A stretch of 64,000 nt of DNA from Leucaena leucocephala (taxonomy: Eukaryota; Streptophyta; Magnoliopsida; Fabales; Fabaceae). This document shows, in pieces, positions 37,506-50,429 of this stretch (positions within the stretch are counted from its first letter, which is position 1; the number at the start of each line of letters is the position of its first letter). The stretch is taken from the NCBI GenBank assembly GCA_037074615.1, contig CM073546.1, forward strand, positions 14,253,501 to 14,317,500. The letters run 5' to 3'. The notes below the pieces were generated by a model. It worked only from the letters and a program-made list of their open reading frames with translations, ran no database searches and was not told the DNA's origin. The position numbers and the translations under genes were made by a program.

Positions 37506-37659
37506 TACATAATAATGGTCAAAGAATCATAGTATATCACTTAAGTCAATTTGGTACAAGAGAAATAGGGATAAAAGTTTGATTGAGTTCTATTTTTTTA
37601 TTCTTTTCTTTTATATTCCCTTTTTATTAAACTTTTTACAACTTCACTTATTGATTAGT

Positions 37660-37763
37660 GACCTACTTACTGTGTAAAATAATTATATATATATATATAT
37701 ATATTAAATTGGCATTGACTAACATGAATGGGTGGTTGACCTACTTACTGTGTAAAATAATTA
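37660..37763 (+). repeat. Perfect 26-bp direct repeat flanking a TA-rich spacer
   Basis: The 26 bases at 37660-37685 (starting GACCTACTTACTGTGT) recur exactly at 37738-37763. The 52-bp spacer holds a TA microsatellite and 'ggcattgactaacatgaatg'. Confidence 0.9.
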
Positions 37764-38709
37764 ATAATAAGTTGTTGGAGGAGGCAGCATCACATCATAG
37801 AATGAGTAACACACTTTGGATTGAAACGCTGGTTGAGGAAATTCAAGTTAGGCCCTTATGCCTATAAATGTACGTACGATCTCACCCTTCTGTTCTTCCT
37901 TCTTTCAATGAATTAGCCACAACAAGCTATTTATGCCTCTTATTATTATTATTATTATTATTCCCCACGTACGTACCCACACCTTGTGGCTCAAATTTTC
38001 TCAAGTGAATCCATATATCTCCCTTGTTACTAAAAGTTGCTTTCCCATGTTTATTCTTGTTATAAGTCAACGGATAGGATAATATTAATTACATTTTTTT
38101 GTAAAATTATCCTAGTTTAAAATTTGATGTAATAATGTAATGTGTTGTTTTCTCTTCCCAAGATGTAATAATTTATAGTTTTAAATTTAGATAAAATTAT
38201 AATTTCCTTTATTTTTAAATAAATATAATAATTTAGCCGCCTCTCATTAATTTTTGGGAGGTGGTTGAAGGAGTTTTATAATAGAGATAAAAAGTTTAAA
38301 CACCCATCAAAATTGAGGAGGAGAGATAGTTATAAATGAAAAAAAAAGTATCTAAATTTACCCATACTCATACCATGAATGGATTACATCGCTTAAGAAG
38401 TCATAAGTTGTAATTGATGGGATTTAAAATGGAGAAATTTTGAAAGAAAATGTAATTTATACCTCATCACTTGGTGCCTTATATGAACCATATATTTTTA
38501 CTGAAAAATACCTTATAATAAATATCGGATAGAATACAACTTAATTAATTTAATTTTTGTTTTAAGTGACGCATTAATTTGGTGGGAAAGAAAGGAGCTT
38601 CTGTCCAATGACATATTTAGCTTAAAGTACAAATAATTTTCTCGGATCATAGTTACTGCCTATTCCTCTAGTTTTACTTATAAAATAAAGAGAGAAGATT
38701 TTTTTTTTA

Positions 38710-38912
38710 CTCCTATTTATAAGACAAAGAGGAAAACTTTATATAAATAGACTATTTTACCATACATTATTTATATTGATTTTTTTTCTATTAGGTATAG
38801 TGTACATTAAATAGAAGTAAAATTTTGTTAAATTTTATGGAATAATTAATAAAATTTAAAAAAAAATAATTTGTATAAAATATACTAAAAATAACTTATA
38901 AATAAGATAAAA
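38710..38912. mobile_element. AT-rich MITE, family A copy
   Basis: The left end CTCCTATTTATAAGAC and the right end AACTTATAAATAAGATAAAA form inverted repeats. The core 'tatagtgtacattaaataga' matches 31436-31640. Confidence 0.6.
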
Positions 38913-39999
38913 GACAATAAACAGATGTCATTTAGCAACTAAGATTTTGAATGAGTCAGAGTTCTCTTCTAAAATCCTTGGTAAGTTACACCAACCATCA
39001 TTATTAGACACTTATTTTAATTTATTTACGTAATAGATCCTTTGAATGCACATTCTTTATATTTCAAAAACGATGCTTAGAAAATAACATGTCTTGATTA
39101 TAATAAAAGAGGCTAGATTCTGATTTTATATATGATATTTTGCTTGTATTATTTATAAATTACTTGCAACATATTTTACCCACCATATAGGATGTAACAT
39201 GACTCGATTGAATAAAATGTAAGTGATGAATATGGCTTTAGATATTGAGTTATATGCTACCTACAAAATTATGCAAAATGCACACTCCTCCTGTTCATAA
39301 TGTGGAACATTTTCTACAAGTCATTGTTGATCTAAAATGCAAGACATTTTGTAGCTTTAAGAAATATCTTTTCATTTTTACCAGTAATTATTATGCATGA
39401 AAAATTGTAAGTGTTTGTCGTGGATAAGGACAAAATTAAAAAAATATATGTCAATTTTTTTTTAAAAAAATGAATATGCGTAATACATGTTAAAAGTATA
39501 ATTTATTATGATTTTAAAAAGTTTTATTTTCATGTAATTATATGAAATGGTTTAATATGAAGAAATATATGGAATAGTAATACGTTCATGTATTGAAAAT
39601 TTAATGTGAATTTGGCAGGGAAGTTATATGATGGGGGGATTGAATGAATGAATGCTTGAAAGGAGCATTCACCTACACTTAATTGCCGCATTAAAATCAA
39701 TTAAGGCCATTTACTGTACCACCAATTCGCTAATATACCTAACAAAAGCCATTAAATGGCCAATTTAATTTCCATTATAACTATTGAAGATTCTCACCAA
39801 ACTTGTCATTCATACGACTTTGTTTGATGTTTATTCTCTGAAATTTTGCATACTCCACACCCACTTACTTCCCCCCTCTATTAATTATTCTCTCCTCATC
39901 TTCCTGCTTTTGATGTCACACTTCTGCTTTCCCTCCATTTCATTTCTATTTAATTCTAACACCATTGATCTTCCATACTCTCCCCTTATTTATCTGATT

Positions 40000-40316
40000 T
40001 TATTTATAAATTACTTTTAATATATTTTATATTAAATTAAAAATTTATAGAAAGTATAAATATATGTATAATATTTTTCCTTTTTATTAAAATTAAGAAA
40101 AACTTTACACTATGTTAAATATATTTTAAAATTTAGTAACTTTTTAATTTTACTTATATTTTATGTATATACCCTAGTGAGAAGTCCAAAAAATAACTGT
40201 ATACATAACAATAAATTATGGATAAAATCATATATTTATATAATAAATTTAATGATGTGACTTATATTAAGGGAAAAAATAATTACTTTTGTTATGCTTT
40301 ATAAATAAGATAAGAT
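40000..40316. mobile_element. AT-rich MITE, family A copy in inverted orientation
   Basis: 'aaatttaatgatgtgactta' is the reverse complement of the left part of the copy at 31436. The ends carry 'tttataaattact' and 'tttataaataagataag'. The boundaries are approximate. Confidence 0.45.
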
Positions 40317-40319
40317 GAA

Positions 40320-42020
40320 TATACTATAAATTAATTTATTGTGATTTATTTGTAATTTTATAAACCTTTCAAGTTTACTTATCTACATTAAGTCATTTTA
40401 ATGTGATAATTTGAACCTAAACCACGAAAAAAAAGGTCTAATTTGAATTAGTCTAAATTTTATTATTTATTTTTAAAATTAAAATGGAAATAAATAAATT
40501 CTTGTATGAGTAAGAAATGAGCGCACTCTATCCAGAACTAGTACGTTTTTATTATGCCAAAATGGAGGCCCCTTCAACAGAAATTTTTTTTTTATCATCT
40601 TCATGTCTCCCATTAATGACAGGGTACGTTATCACAGTATTGTTTAAGTTACACACAATTTCCTCATCATCTTCTTTAAAAGGTAAACTTCAAACACCAA
40701 AATAATAATTTGGTGAAAATAGCGTAAATAATTCCAAGGGCATATTTTTATTTTTATTTTACAAGAGTTCGACTTTGAAACTAACAAACATGGAATATAT
40801 ATCTGGGGAAAACAATTCATTCTACACTGTCGTAGAAATAAAATTTTGATCTTTCAACTTTTTTTTTTTTGAAAATGAAGCTAATTAGTTTTAAAATTAA
40901 TTTTGAACTGATATGAACAATTAAAATTTATTTAAATCATAGAAAAAGTGGAGCCTAAAAAAATAAGATAATGTGAGGGTGCGTGTGAGAATTAAATTTC
41001 TGGTAATGGGATTAATAGTATTGGTACGGGTTGGGGATGTTGATTTCAGTTGAAAAGACATGAATATTCAAATATGTAGATCGTCATAAAAGCTAAGTTG
41101 TGGAACACTATATTTCTTAGAGTACCTAACTATTAATACTGAAAATGACATCTCTCATTCCAGACCTTATTAACATAAAATCTTCATGCATATATATATA
41201 AATAGAGAGAGAGAGAGAGGTCAATGCTCTCTAAAACTAAATACTCTCTACTATTTATAATACAAGTTATTTTAAATAACCTATTAAAAAGTGAAAATTT
41301 ATTTATTTTATATCTTATAAATTAAAGTATTTTTTACTTTTATCCTTGCTAAAGAATGTGTATAATTAAAAAAAGAAAGAATACAAACAATTGAAATTGG
41401 AAGTGAGTATTAATCACGAAAATAAAATTATTAAATAAGTATTAATTATTATATAAATAACTTATATTTTAGAATAAATCATTCTTTAAGAAACTCTTAT
41501 ATTGGGAGCAAGAGGGAATGAGGGAGTAAGGTACAACTTACAATTGATCAATAAAGATCATATTCAAGACATAAAAAGTAGTTTTAATTTACAGATCTCC
41601 TTCATTTGAGTGGTAAAGCTTGGATTTTCTTTTATTATATATATAAGTTATACTTAAAATATGTCTCAAAATTTTAATTAACTTTTTTTGTTATGTTTGC
41701 CTCATCCATTACATGTTACTCTGCATTAATTATCACTCTCTTTCTCTCTCTCTCACGCCCTTTTTTTCTTATTAATTCTCTCTATCTCCTTCATTCTTAA
41801 AAAATAAGAGTTCTTTTAAAAAAATATATTATATATATTTATTCTATTTAACTAATTTTAACTAAAACTTTCATTTATCTTATTCAGTTATTTGTATCTT
41901 GTACTCTATATAGGATGAGGGAGTAATGTTTTAAGTTTGAATCTTATAAAAAGTTACTCCATTAGAAGAGTCTTATCTCTTTATAGGATCTAAAATTAAC
42001 TCAAATCTAAATTAATTAGT
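40320..42020. other. AT-rich intergenic DNA
   Basis: No coding region, RNA gene or bounded element could be supported. There is a small GA run at about 41206-41218 and a CT-rich patch at about 41740-41790. Confidence 0.5.
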
Positions 42021-42026
42021 GGTTTC

Positions 42027-42640
42027 AGATATCAAACAATTTTTTTATGAAAAAATTATTTTCTTTTAATTTATTAGTTCAACTCTATTGTATTTAGATG
42101 AGATTTTAAAGACGAAGATATAATGTTTTCCATGCGAGCTATCAATGCATTTGTAGGGTAGGTGTCAGAATTAAATATGATAAGCTCATTATTAGTGAAT
42201 TCTTCCTAGGATATTCTTGTCACAAAAATAATTGATAAGATTTTTTAATTCTTAACTAATTAGTTGATTTATGATATATATCTAAATCTAATTATTAAAT
42301 GAGACCTCTTAATTAATAATTTATTTAACAATTTTATTTTTTATAGTGTATAATAATATCTCTTGATTCATATAACTGATCACATCATTTAATAAGATAA
42401 AATTTGTTATTATTGTTATATAAATTAGTTAATATATATATAGATATCAAACGATTTGTGAGAAAAAGTTATATTTTCTTCTAATTAATTAATTAATTGA
42501 TCAATAAACTCAATTATATATAGTTAGATGAAATTTAATGTGATTTTAAAGAAGAAGCCATACTGTTTTCCATGAGAGTTATCTAATTATTTGTGGGATA
42601 GGAGCCAAAGTTAATTAAATAATGTAAGCTCATTTAACGT
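42027..42640. repeat. Direct duplication, period about 415 bp
   Basis: 'agatatcaaac' at 42027 and at 42442 begin two similar blocks. Shared words in order are 'tatattttctt.taatt', 'tagatgaaattt..tgattt' (in varied form), 'gttttccatg.gag.tatc', 'gtaggtgtcag' / 'ataggagccaa' and 'taagctcatt'. The copies end at about 42190 and 42640. It is non-coding. Confidence 0.55.
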
Positions 42641-43287
42641 GATAATTCACATAAGGATCATGATAACAAAAATTAATTAAGATTAGTTAGTTAAACTGAA
42701 ATAAGTAGAGTATCCACTACGGTTAAGCTTTGTGATATGCAGGCATCTATAGAAACAGTTAAAACGAAAGGTCTTAATCTGAGTACGAAGACCAATAAAT
42801 GCTATTTTTATTTGGAGGCCACCATTATTATTATTTGAGGCTACCTATCCCTTACGTTGTCCCTTTGGATTTTTTTTTATTTCTGGCTTTACTTTATATT
42901 TCAAATTGTCGGTTCGAAAACGTTATCTAGGTTTATGTTGAATTGAATGATTTTTATGGAAATATCAATTTAAAAGTAAAATTTCAAACTACCTATATTT
43001 TTATTTTTTTGGCCTTATTTGTTTCAATAAAAAGACCCCATCTAATTTGAACGTAATGTATGATTTTAGTAATTAAAACCAAATTTTTAAAATCAGAAGA
43101 GTTCGATTATAAATTTTTAAATTTTCAAGATTAAATTAAAATTTATATAATCCTAAAGCAACTAATTCTTTTTATTGCACTGGTTGAGTTTCATTTGGAC
43201 AACTCTTCTAATTGGAAAAAAAAAACAATCATTCGCTTGTTTTGTAAGGGGGGGAATGAAAAGAGGGCTTCAATACAAGCGTTGTCA

Positions 43288-43303
43288 AGACAACAATCTG
43301 AAA
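43288..43303 (+). repeat. Left target-site duplication of the LINE
   Basis: AGACAACAATCTGAAA, 15 of 16 identical to 44615-44630. Confidence 0.8.
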
Positions 43304-44614
43304 TAAAATGCCTTATAATTTGTCCTGCATGTGAAAGGGTATCTCTAATAAGACCGATTTAGTTGTGGGGAATCTTACATGGAATGGTAGGAAATTATAC
43401 TAATATTCCAATTAAGCACCATTTGTAAGGTATCTGATCTTTCTTTTGATGCGTAATCCAAGTTCTTGGAATAGAGCTACTTGGAACATACTACTTGTTA
43501 GATCCCATATCCTTCGCCTATATATTTGCCTATTAAATACACCGGACTCCTCGCAATGACTGGAAACTAATCAGGAATTTACATGGTCAAGGATGGCTTT
43601 TAATTGCTCATTAGGACTTCTCTCCAAAGGAATCTTAATTATGGGCAATTCTGGACTTGGTCTTGGAAACTTCAGTTACCAGCTAAATGCTTATTTTTCT
43701 TTTGGAAATTTCTTAACGATGCCATTTCTTAAAAAGATGTTCTTCAAAGACATCACCTGGCTATCACTCTGGTCTGTGTTTTCGGCTGTTCTTTGTGGGA
43801 CTCCTTACATCATATCTTCTTATGTCCATTAGCCCGTTCCGTACCTTATGGTTTGCTTGCATTGGTATTAGGATTCCTGATTTGTCATTGTTGCAACTTA
43901 AAGAATGGCTGATTAATCTCCTATCCCTTCTTCAGCAACAAAGTGACTTTCTCTTAATTAAAAGGATCATTTTCATTCTGTGGGTTATATGGAAATATAG
44001 GAACTATGCTCTTCATCATGGTACTAGAGTTAGAGCAATCTCACTCATACATGAGATTAACGCGATGGTTGAATTTTTCTTGTTAGCTTTTCACTCGAAT
44101 CCTAGTTCGAAGACACGTGAACTAAACATCATTCAAGTCTCTCCCGGATCCTTTCATGCATTTGGGTGGGACATTTTCCTTCATAAAATGGGGGGGGGGG
44201 GGAAGGAGCCACATTTGTCAAAACTATATCTGCTTTCATGGTCAACGTTTAATGGATTTATTTGAAAATACAATTCTATTCCAGGTGCCAATTTCTTGGC
44301 AAACTGCTTAAGGGCTTCCCTTCTTTGGATCCACCACTCTGAGCTTCTTCAAGATCAACCAAGACAGTTATATATCAGCTATGTGAATACTAGATTCATG
44401 AACATCCCAGCTAATGGGTATATGATCTCCACAGTCACTTGGCAGGAGATTCTTTCACTCCTAAAGATTTTTCCTTTTTGTCATGTTAATGTTATTTCCT
44501 TTTCTGATTACTCTCAGCTATTCCCTAATGTTGTTTTCACTATGTGCTTTGTAACATTGTAGTACCTAGTTCCTTAATTGCATTTTGCCTATTTATCAAA
44601 AAAAAAAAACGCAG
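43304..44614 (+). mobile_element. 5'-truncated LINE (L1-type) relic
   Basis: Translation in shifting frames gives WTWSWKLQLPAKCLFFFWKF (near 43652), then SLHHIFLCPLARS (near 43810) and IIFILWVIWKYRNYALHH (near 43965). These match the order of the zinc-binding region after the reverse transcriptase of plant LINEs (W.W.LqlP.k..fFlW, H.f..CP.a). No frame is intact. The element ends in an A-rich tail (44597-44609). A 16-bp duplication with one mismatch brackets it (43288-43303 and 44615-44630), which fixes both ends and shows that only the 3' ~1.3 kb was inserted. Confidence 0.8.
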
Positions 44615-44672
44615 AGACAGCAATCTGAAACTGTACATATATATATAGAAAAAAAAAGATAGCAATCTGAAA
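44615..44672 (+). repeat. Right target-site duplication plus a third copy after a second A-tract
   Basis: AGACAGCAATCTGAAA lies at 44615-44630, then about 26 bp ending in an A run, then AGATAGCAATCTGAAA at 44657-44672. The site is therefore present three times around two A-rich tails. Confidence 0.8.
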
Positions 44673-44800
44673 AAGAAGGCCCATAAACTCAATATGGGCC
44701 CTTTTCTTGGACTTCAACAAAATTAAATCCAATATCACACAACTTCGGCCCAAAATAAAAAATAGAGCCAACTCAATTAACTAATATTTAATTAATTTAT

Positions 44801-44989
44801 ACTAACGGGAGTTAGTCCGAGTGATAAACGGTTCAGTATCACTTAAGTGAGGTCTTGAGTTTGAGTCTTGGCATATGCAGAAAATTTTCATTAGGAGACT
44901 TACCCATCATAGCCAAGTACGCGACGCAAGTTGGATCCGGATATAGTCGGGGCAAAGCTCTGATGAACCGGGTAGACAACCAAAAATAA
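44801..44989 (+). mobile_element. tRNA-derived SINE with perfect target-site duplication
   Basis: It begins ACTAACGGGAGTTAGTCCGA. Box A-like 'tagtccgagtgataaacgg' and box B-like 'gagtttgagtcttgg' are about 30 bp apart, as in pol III promoters. They are followed by a tRNA-unrelated body ('ttaggagacttacccatcat', 'ggatccggatatagtcgggg', 'tgatgaaccgggtagacaac') and a short A-rich tail. TTAATTAATTTAT is found directly on both sides (44788-44800 and 44990-45002). Older copies lie at 33131-33319 (plus) and 56111-56286 (minus). Confidence 0.85.
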
Positions 44990-45299
44990 TTAATTAATTT
45001 ATCATCTAATAGAAAATGAGACTTCTCTCTACTATTGGATCATGAGTGAGTACAATCCTTTTACAAAATTTTTTTTTACCAAAAAATAATAATTAATTAA
45101 TTTGTCTACCAAAAAACACAATTAATTAATATTTCTAGAGACAAAAAAAAACAGAGAAGGGAAAATGTTGTCCTTGTTCAATAACTGGATATAACTGATG
45201 TTGAATATTCAAATGCTCGCCAAAATGGGATTGACTTGGAAGATCAAAAAAAATATATCTAGCAGCATTTATTAGCAATAATATAATGCTCAAGAGTGT

Positions 45300-45640
45300 C
45301 TCAAGTAGAGTTGCCTCTAATAGAATAATAAATATATGTTAACAAAAAAAAACATAATGGTGTAGAAATAGAGCAAAGCGAATATCTCCCCAGGCCAAGG
45401 GAAGTGTCATTGGTTGGTGAAACATATAATGATGCTTCATACAATTCAAAGGCAGGGAAAAAAAGAAGAAGAATCAAAGGGACAAAGACAGACAAGGGTT
45501 TGAAATTTGAAAGAATAAGAATGATTAAGATTCAGAGTTGATAGATGGTATTGTTGAAGAACGCGTCTTCACAGTTGGATTTCATTCTCTTCACTTCACT
45601 TTTCAAACTTCTTTCCATATCTCTCTCTTTATAATCAATA
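45300..45640 (-). other. Possible minus-strand transcription unit of unknown kind
   Basis: Read on the minus strand, TTATAAAGAGAGAGA lies near 45620-45635, upstream of a less AT-biased stretch. That stretch holds a 28-codon frame (45610-45527) starting MERSLKSEVKRMKSN and a 64-codon frame (45495-45301) starting with a hydrophobic MSVFVPLILLLFFP, like a signal peptide. I recognise neither, and there is no conserved motif. It could be chance. Confidence 0.2.
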
Positions 45641-45648
45641 AAATAGCA

Positions 45649-45679
<31 letters not shown>

Positions 45680-48384
45680 TTATTCCATATTCTGTTCCTA
45701 GTTTTAGTAGGCTATAATTAAAAAAGGATAATTCATGATATGGTTGTGTTGCGTATGTAAAGGGTGCAAAATGGCAGTCAAGGCATTTATATATACTATT
45801 CTATATATTTTCTCTCCACCAATATCTCATCCTTTCTATTATTCTTATGTTCTTAGTCGTCACCCATTTTGGCCAAACTGGTTCCCTACAATTTGCTGCT
45901 ACAATATCATTCCTTATGTATCTCTTTTTTTTCCCCTTATCCCTTCCCCCGTGAGTTAATACATCAATTGATTTCTATATAAACATTTGATCTTCCCCGC
46001 TTGATAATGGGATCATAAATAGCTAATTTTATTTTAATTAAGCGTATTTGAAGAAAAATGAGATAATTTTAAGATAATTAATTAATTTAACATATCTTTT
46101 GTATAACTAATTAACCAATACCTCGACTGTAAAAAAGAACGGAAAAACTAATAGAAGGAGGTATTTGATGCTTGTTGATCATTTTTAGTTTTTAAATATT
46201 TAAAAATAAAATAAAATTGTAGCTCTGTTAAATTTTAGAATATACCGAATTATAAGAGAAGCAAAAAGAATTTTACTACTTCCCAGACTCTTAACTTTAT
46301 ATAAATGATTAAAGACAGTATATATGTACGGTTTCCAATTTCGGACAGTTTAATTGATAAGATTTTTTTCAAATGAATGGGTCAGATTTATAGGGGTATA
46401 TATTCTCCAAAATTGGTTGAATGATGAAGTCCATGACCTTGTATTTAGTTAATAAACTAATATTTCCTAATAATAATTGCACTAAGCATACGTTGGCGTG
46501 ATGCAATCATGATCTCTTAGTTGTTTAAATCGTTCGGCATCTAAAATATCACTTAGGGCAATCCCATCATTTAATGTATAGCTAGTTGCCAATAATTTTT
46601 TGGCATTATTGTAACAAATGGAAGCAATTATTTAATAAAATTAAATTGAATTATGATAGCCTTTAAAATTGTGAGGGTTTAGTGACAAGCATGGAAAAAA
46701 AAACAAAGATAATTAATGACGATTCTCTTATGCTTGGTGTGACCCCTTAACCAAACTTTTTAAACTTTAAATCATTTATAGGCAAAATATGAACAAAACT
46801 AATAATATGAGAGTCATCTACGTAAATGTTCATTGTAAAGTTTTAAATGTTAGGGATGTTATTAATTTACATATGGCTCAGGTAATTTTGCATAATGCAG
46901 CCATGAGATTTTAATCATTTTTTTAATAAAATGTGAATAATCTAAATAAAAAATATTCTGCTCATCCATAAAATAAACCAAACATCATCAATGACAATAA
47001 TTGGGTTGAATTAGATAAATTTAATATCCTTTCGAACTTGATTTGTTTGAATAAACTCTGAATAATCAAAATAAAAAACATATTTTGTTCATTTTGGTAA
47101 AAATTCAAACATCACTAACAACTGACAATGTTCAAATTTAAACTAATCAGAACATCATTGAATTGTTCATATAGTGCAAAGCTTAATTAATAGAGGGATG
47201 AATGATCTTTAAGATTAACCAAACTTTAGAGGACGAAATTGATATATATTGGGATATGATCTGAATTTTCCTAACATGTGAAGCTTTGGGGCTTGTTTTC
47301 TGTTATGTACCTTAAAATAAGGGACCAGATTTCGTATATATTTATGTGTGTGTATGAAACCAAAAAGTGCAGGTAATGTGATTTTTCAGTAAGAATTGAG
47401 GGATGGATCAACTTAAAGTGCCGAAAGGAACATGTCTGTGTAGCCCTACTCACATGCAGGCATGCCTTACTTAGCAACTAAAATACTCCGAAACATGTTG
47501 TCGATATGAGTTGTAAAAGAATATGACGACAAACTCACTCTCACGATTTGCTCTTTGATTCTATTTCCTGTCCAATTCACATCACTCTTTTGTTTTCTTA
47601 TGGTTAACACCTTTCTTTCTTGGTATCAAATTCCACTCCCCCATATTCATGTTCTTCCCCTAATGCAAAAAGGCATTTTTTTTTTTTACGAAAGACCTTC
47701 TATATCAGTTGTTGCAGAGAAGATACAGAAAATGTGACCGGTGATCATTTTATAAATAGGACCAACGACTTTTAACTTTAATTTCTACATTAGTTATATC
47801 TACCGGTTCTCTATCCGGTGTTACAAGGCATTTCTAATTGACTAATATAAGAGGGCCTTTCTACACTAATGTTATATGCTTTTCTAAACAAATCTCAAAA
47901 TTTTCTTATTCATATCTACATACATACACGTTAATTTCAGTGAAGTCAGATTTTTTTTGTATCGAGAGAAGAAGCCTTTATAAGATTTTTAAAATTAAGA
48001 AAATAAAATTTTATATAATCAGCATATTATAGAAAATTTAAATCTTCCACGACTGTAAAGATCTTATTTATCCTCAGTTTCCCCTTTGTCTTCTTCTCTC
48101 ATTATTTTTCTCTTCCAGTTCTTTTATTAAAAAACGAAAAGAAAATCAAAGCCCATGAATTTCAACGGGGTTATAATTGTTCTAGTTTTATTCAAAATTT
48201 ATGAAATAATTCTATTGATTAAAATATATATATAGATTCACATATTCTCAATTCACAATTTAGAAAATACGCATCATTCAAAAGACTTTTATCCTTAGAA
48301 AAATACAAAACTTTAGCTTATAATTTCACAATGTCAAGATACATTTGATTGTTACTTCATATATACTTACCTGGAATATAGCTG

Positions 48385-48428
<44 letters not shown>

Positions 48429-48460
48429 ACACACACACATACACACTACTTCATATTTTT
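45640..48460. other. Intergenic DNA without a supported gene
   Basis: A (TA)n tract lies at about 45650-45678 and another at 48387-48424, the latter followed by CA repeats. The short open frames in between show no family resemblance. Confidence 0.5.
48387..48424. repeat. (AT)n microsatellite
   Basis: About 19 AT units, followed closely by ACACAC words. Confidence 0.95.
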
Positions 48461-48464
48461 AATA

Positions 48465-48897
48465 TAATATCTACTCAATTAATTTAAGTATTTTAAAAAA
48501 GTTAGTTAAATTAGTTATTTATAATAATTATATTTTAATTTTTTAAAATATCTATTTTATTTATGTGTATTTAAATTATCCTGAATAGAAATTTCTTAAT
48601 ATATATAATTATAAAAAAATAAATTAGAGAGAATATTATAATTTTAAAAAATAAAATAAATTATAATCTTATATTTAATATTAAAATATATTTTTATATA
48701 GCTTATATATTTAGAACGAAAAAAAATACAAGGGAAAAATCAAAGGTAACATGGGTAGCATCAAACTCAAGACAACTTGAAAGGAAAGTTAAATAGGAAA
48801 TTAAGAGTAATGTTTGTTTGGTGTAATGTGATACATAAGGGCTCTCCCCCACGATATATACGTACAAAACTACAAATATGATTCTGTTGACTGAAAT

Positions 48898-48938
<41 letters not shown>

Positions 48939-50020
48939 AAGCAAGTTAATTAGTACCTACAGTACTCCACTAAACATCAACATACAAATCAAATGAATGA
49001 GGTCACCACACGAATCAAATCAACTTACCAATTTCAGGGTTTTACTCCTTCAAATTTGAAATATAAAAATTAAATAAATAATTTATTTTAATTGTAAATA
49101 TAAAATTTTAATTAATTTTATTTTTTAAAATTATATTTTTTTAAAATATTCTTATATGATTGTATATTAATAGGTATCTATTAAAGAAATTTAAATATAT
49201 ATAATTAAATATAATATTTTAAAAATATAAATATATAATCATTATAATTAATTATTTTTTTAATATATTTAAAATTAATTGAATAAATTTTATATTAAAA
49301 ATAAGAAGTAAAAAATAGTAATTATTTTATGATGAATCTTCATTTACTCATATATATATATATATATGTATATATGTATATGTATTACCTTTCCTTGGGA
49401 AATCAAATACATAGAATCTGAAAAATAATACTTGTCGTGTCTGAATCTTTTCACGTTCTCTCTAAGACTTAACGACAAGAAGAATTAATGAATGTAGGTG
49501 AAGTGATGGCTGTAAGTAAAATGACACCATGTTGTGCAGTGTCTGGGTTTTCCTTTCGTTCAAATTTATCGGTGCATATATACGTTGAATAAAATGACAT
49601 TTTTTCCATTAAAAACAAGAAATAGGTTGTTAGGAGTCCAGCCCCAAGACATACAAGAATAAAGACGATCCTCACGACACTCGTAGGGTTGGTTTCAGAT
49701 TATCCTGTAATCCCGCTATTTTGACATTATCAATAAAATTCAATTACAAGTCTCTATAAAGTTCTCTTAGATGTATTAATTAATTATACAATTAATTTTA
49801 ATCTAAAATAGAAAGCTCAATTCATTTTATTTTTTATATTTATTATTTTTTTAAAGTAATTGATCTATCTTATAAAATATAAATTGATATATAATTTAAT
49901 ATTATATAAAAGTATTTTAAGAAAATCAAATCACACTTGTGATAATTAATTAATCTAGTTTTTTTAATATAACTAGTTAGATAATTAATTATCTCTTGTA
50001 TTAAAAATTTAAAAAGTATA
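48465..50020. mobile_element. Cluster of family B AT-rich MITEs
   Basis: Three copies lie within 1.6 kb, at about 48465-48695, 49050-49315 and 49795-50020. Each carries 'tatttatt.tttttaaa', a 'tataatcattataattaatt'-like centre and ends near 'tttttatattaaaaat'. The stretches between them hold microsatellites and no gene. Confidence 0.45.
48899..48936. repeat. (AT)n microsatellite
   Basis: About 19 AT units. Translated on the minus strand it gives a YIYIYI artefact. Confidence 0.95.
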
Positions 50021-50429
50021 TGAGTTATATTTTTATTAATTGGGTCAAATTTTATTGACTTGAAATGGCATTCTTTTAAGGCTTAAATAGAAACGGATAA
50101 TGATCGTTCGGTGTAATCAAAGGTTTTTGCGATAAAGTTTACACAGAAAATTGGTGGGGGAATAGAAATTAGAAAGAATCCAAATTCATCAAAAAAAATA
50201 AAAAAGTTGATGCGAGATCAAGTGGGATGTTGACTTGCATGTGCGTGCTGTGTAGTCCTTGAAGCGCATGCGACTTCACTAATACATATATTTACCTTTC
50301 AACTTCATTTTCGAGCCCCCGAACGTATATATACGTGACGATCGATGCTCCTTCTTTGTGGTCCAGAGATGTTACCTTAATGCTCATCTTTAAGATATTG
50401 AGCCATAAATTTGATTTGGATTTATCATA

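Noticed and set aside
43795..44265. 156-codon open frame as a host gene
   Set aside because: Its similarity is to LINE reverse transcriptase C-terminal regions, the frame is shifted relative to neighbouring LINE segments, and target duplications bound the element.
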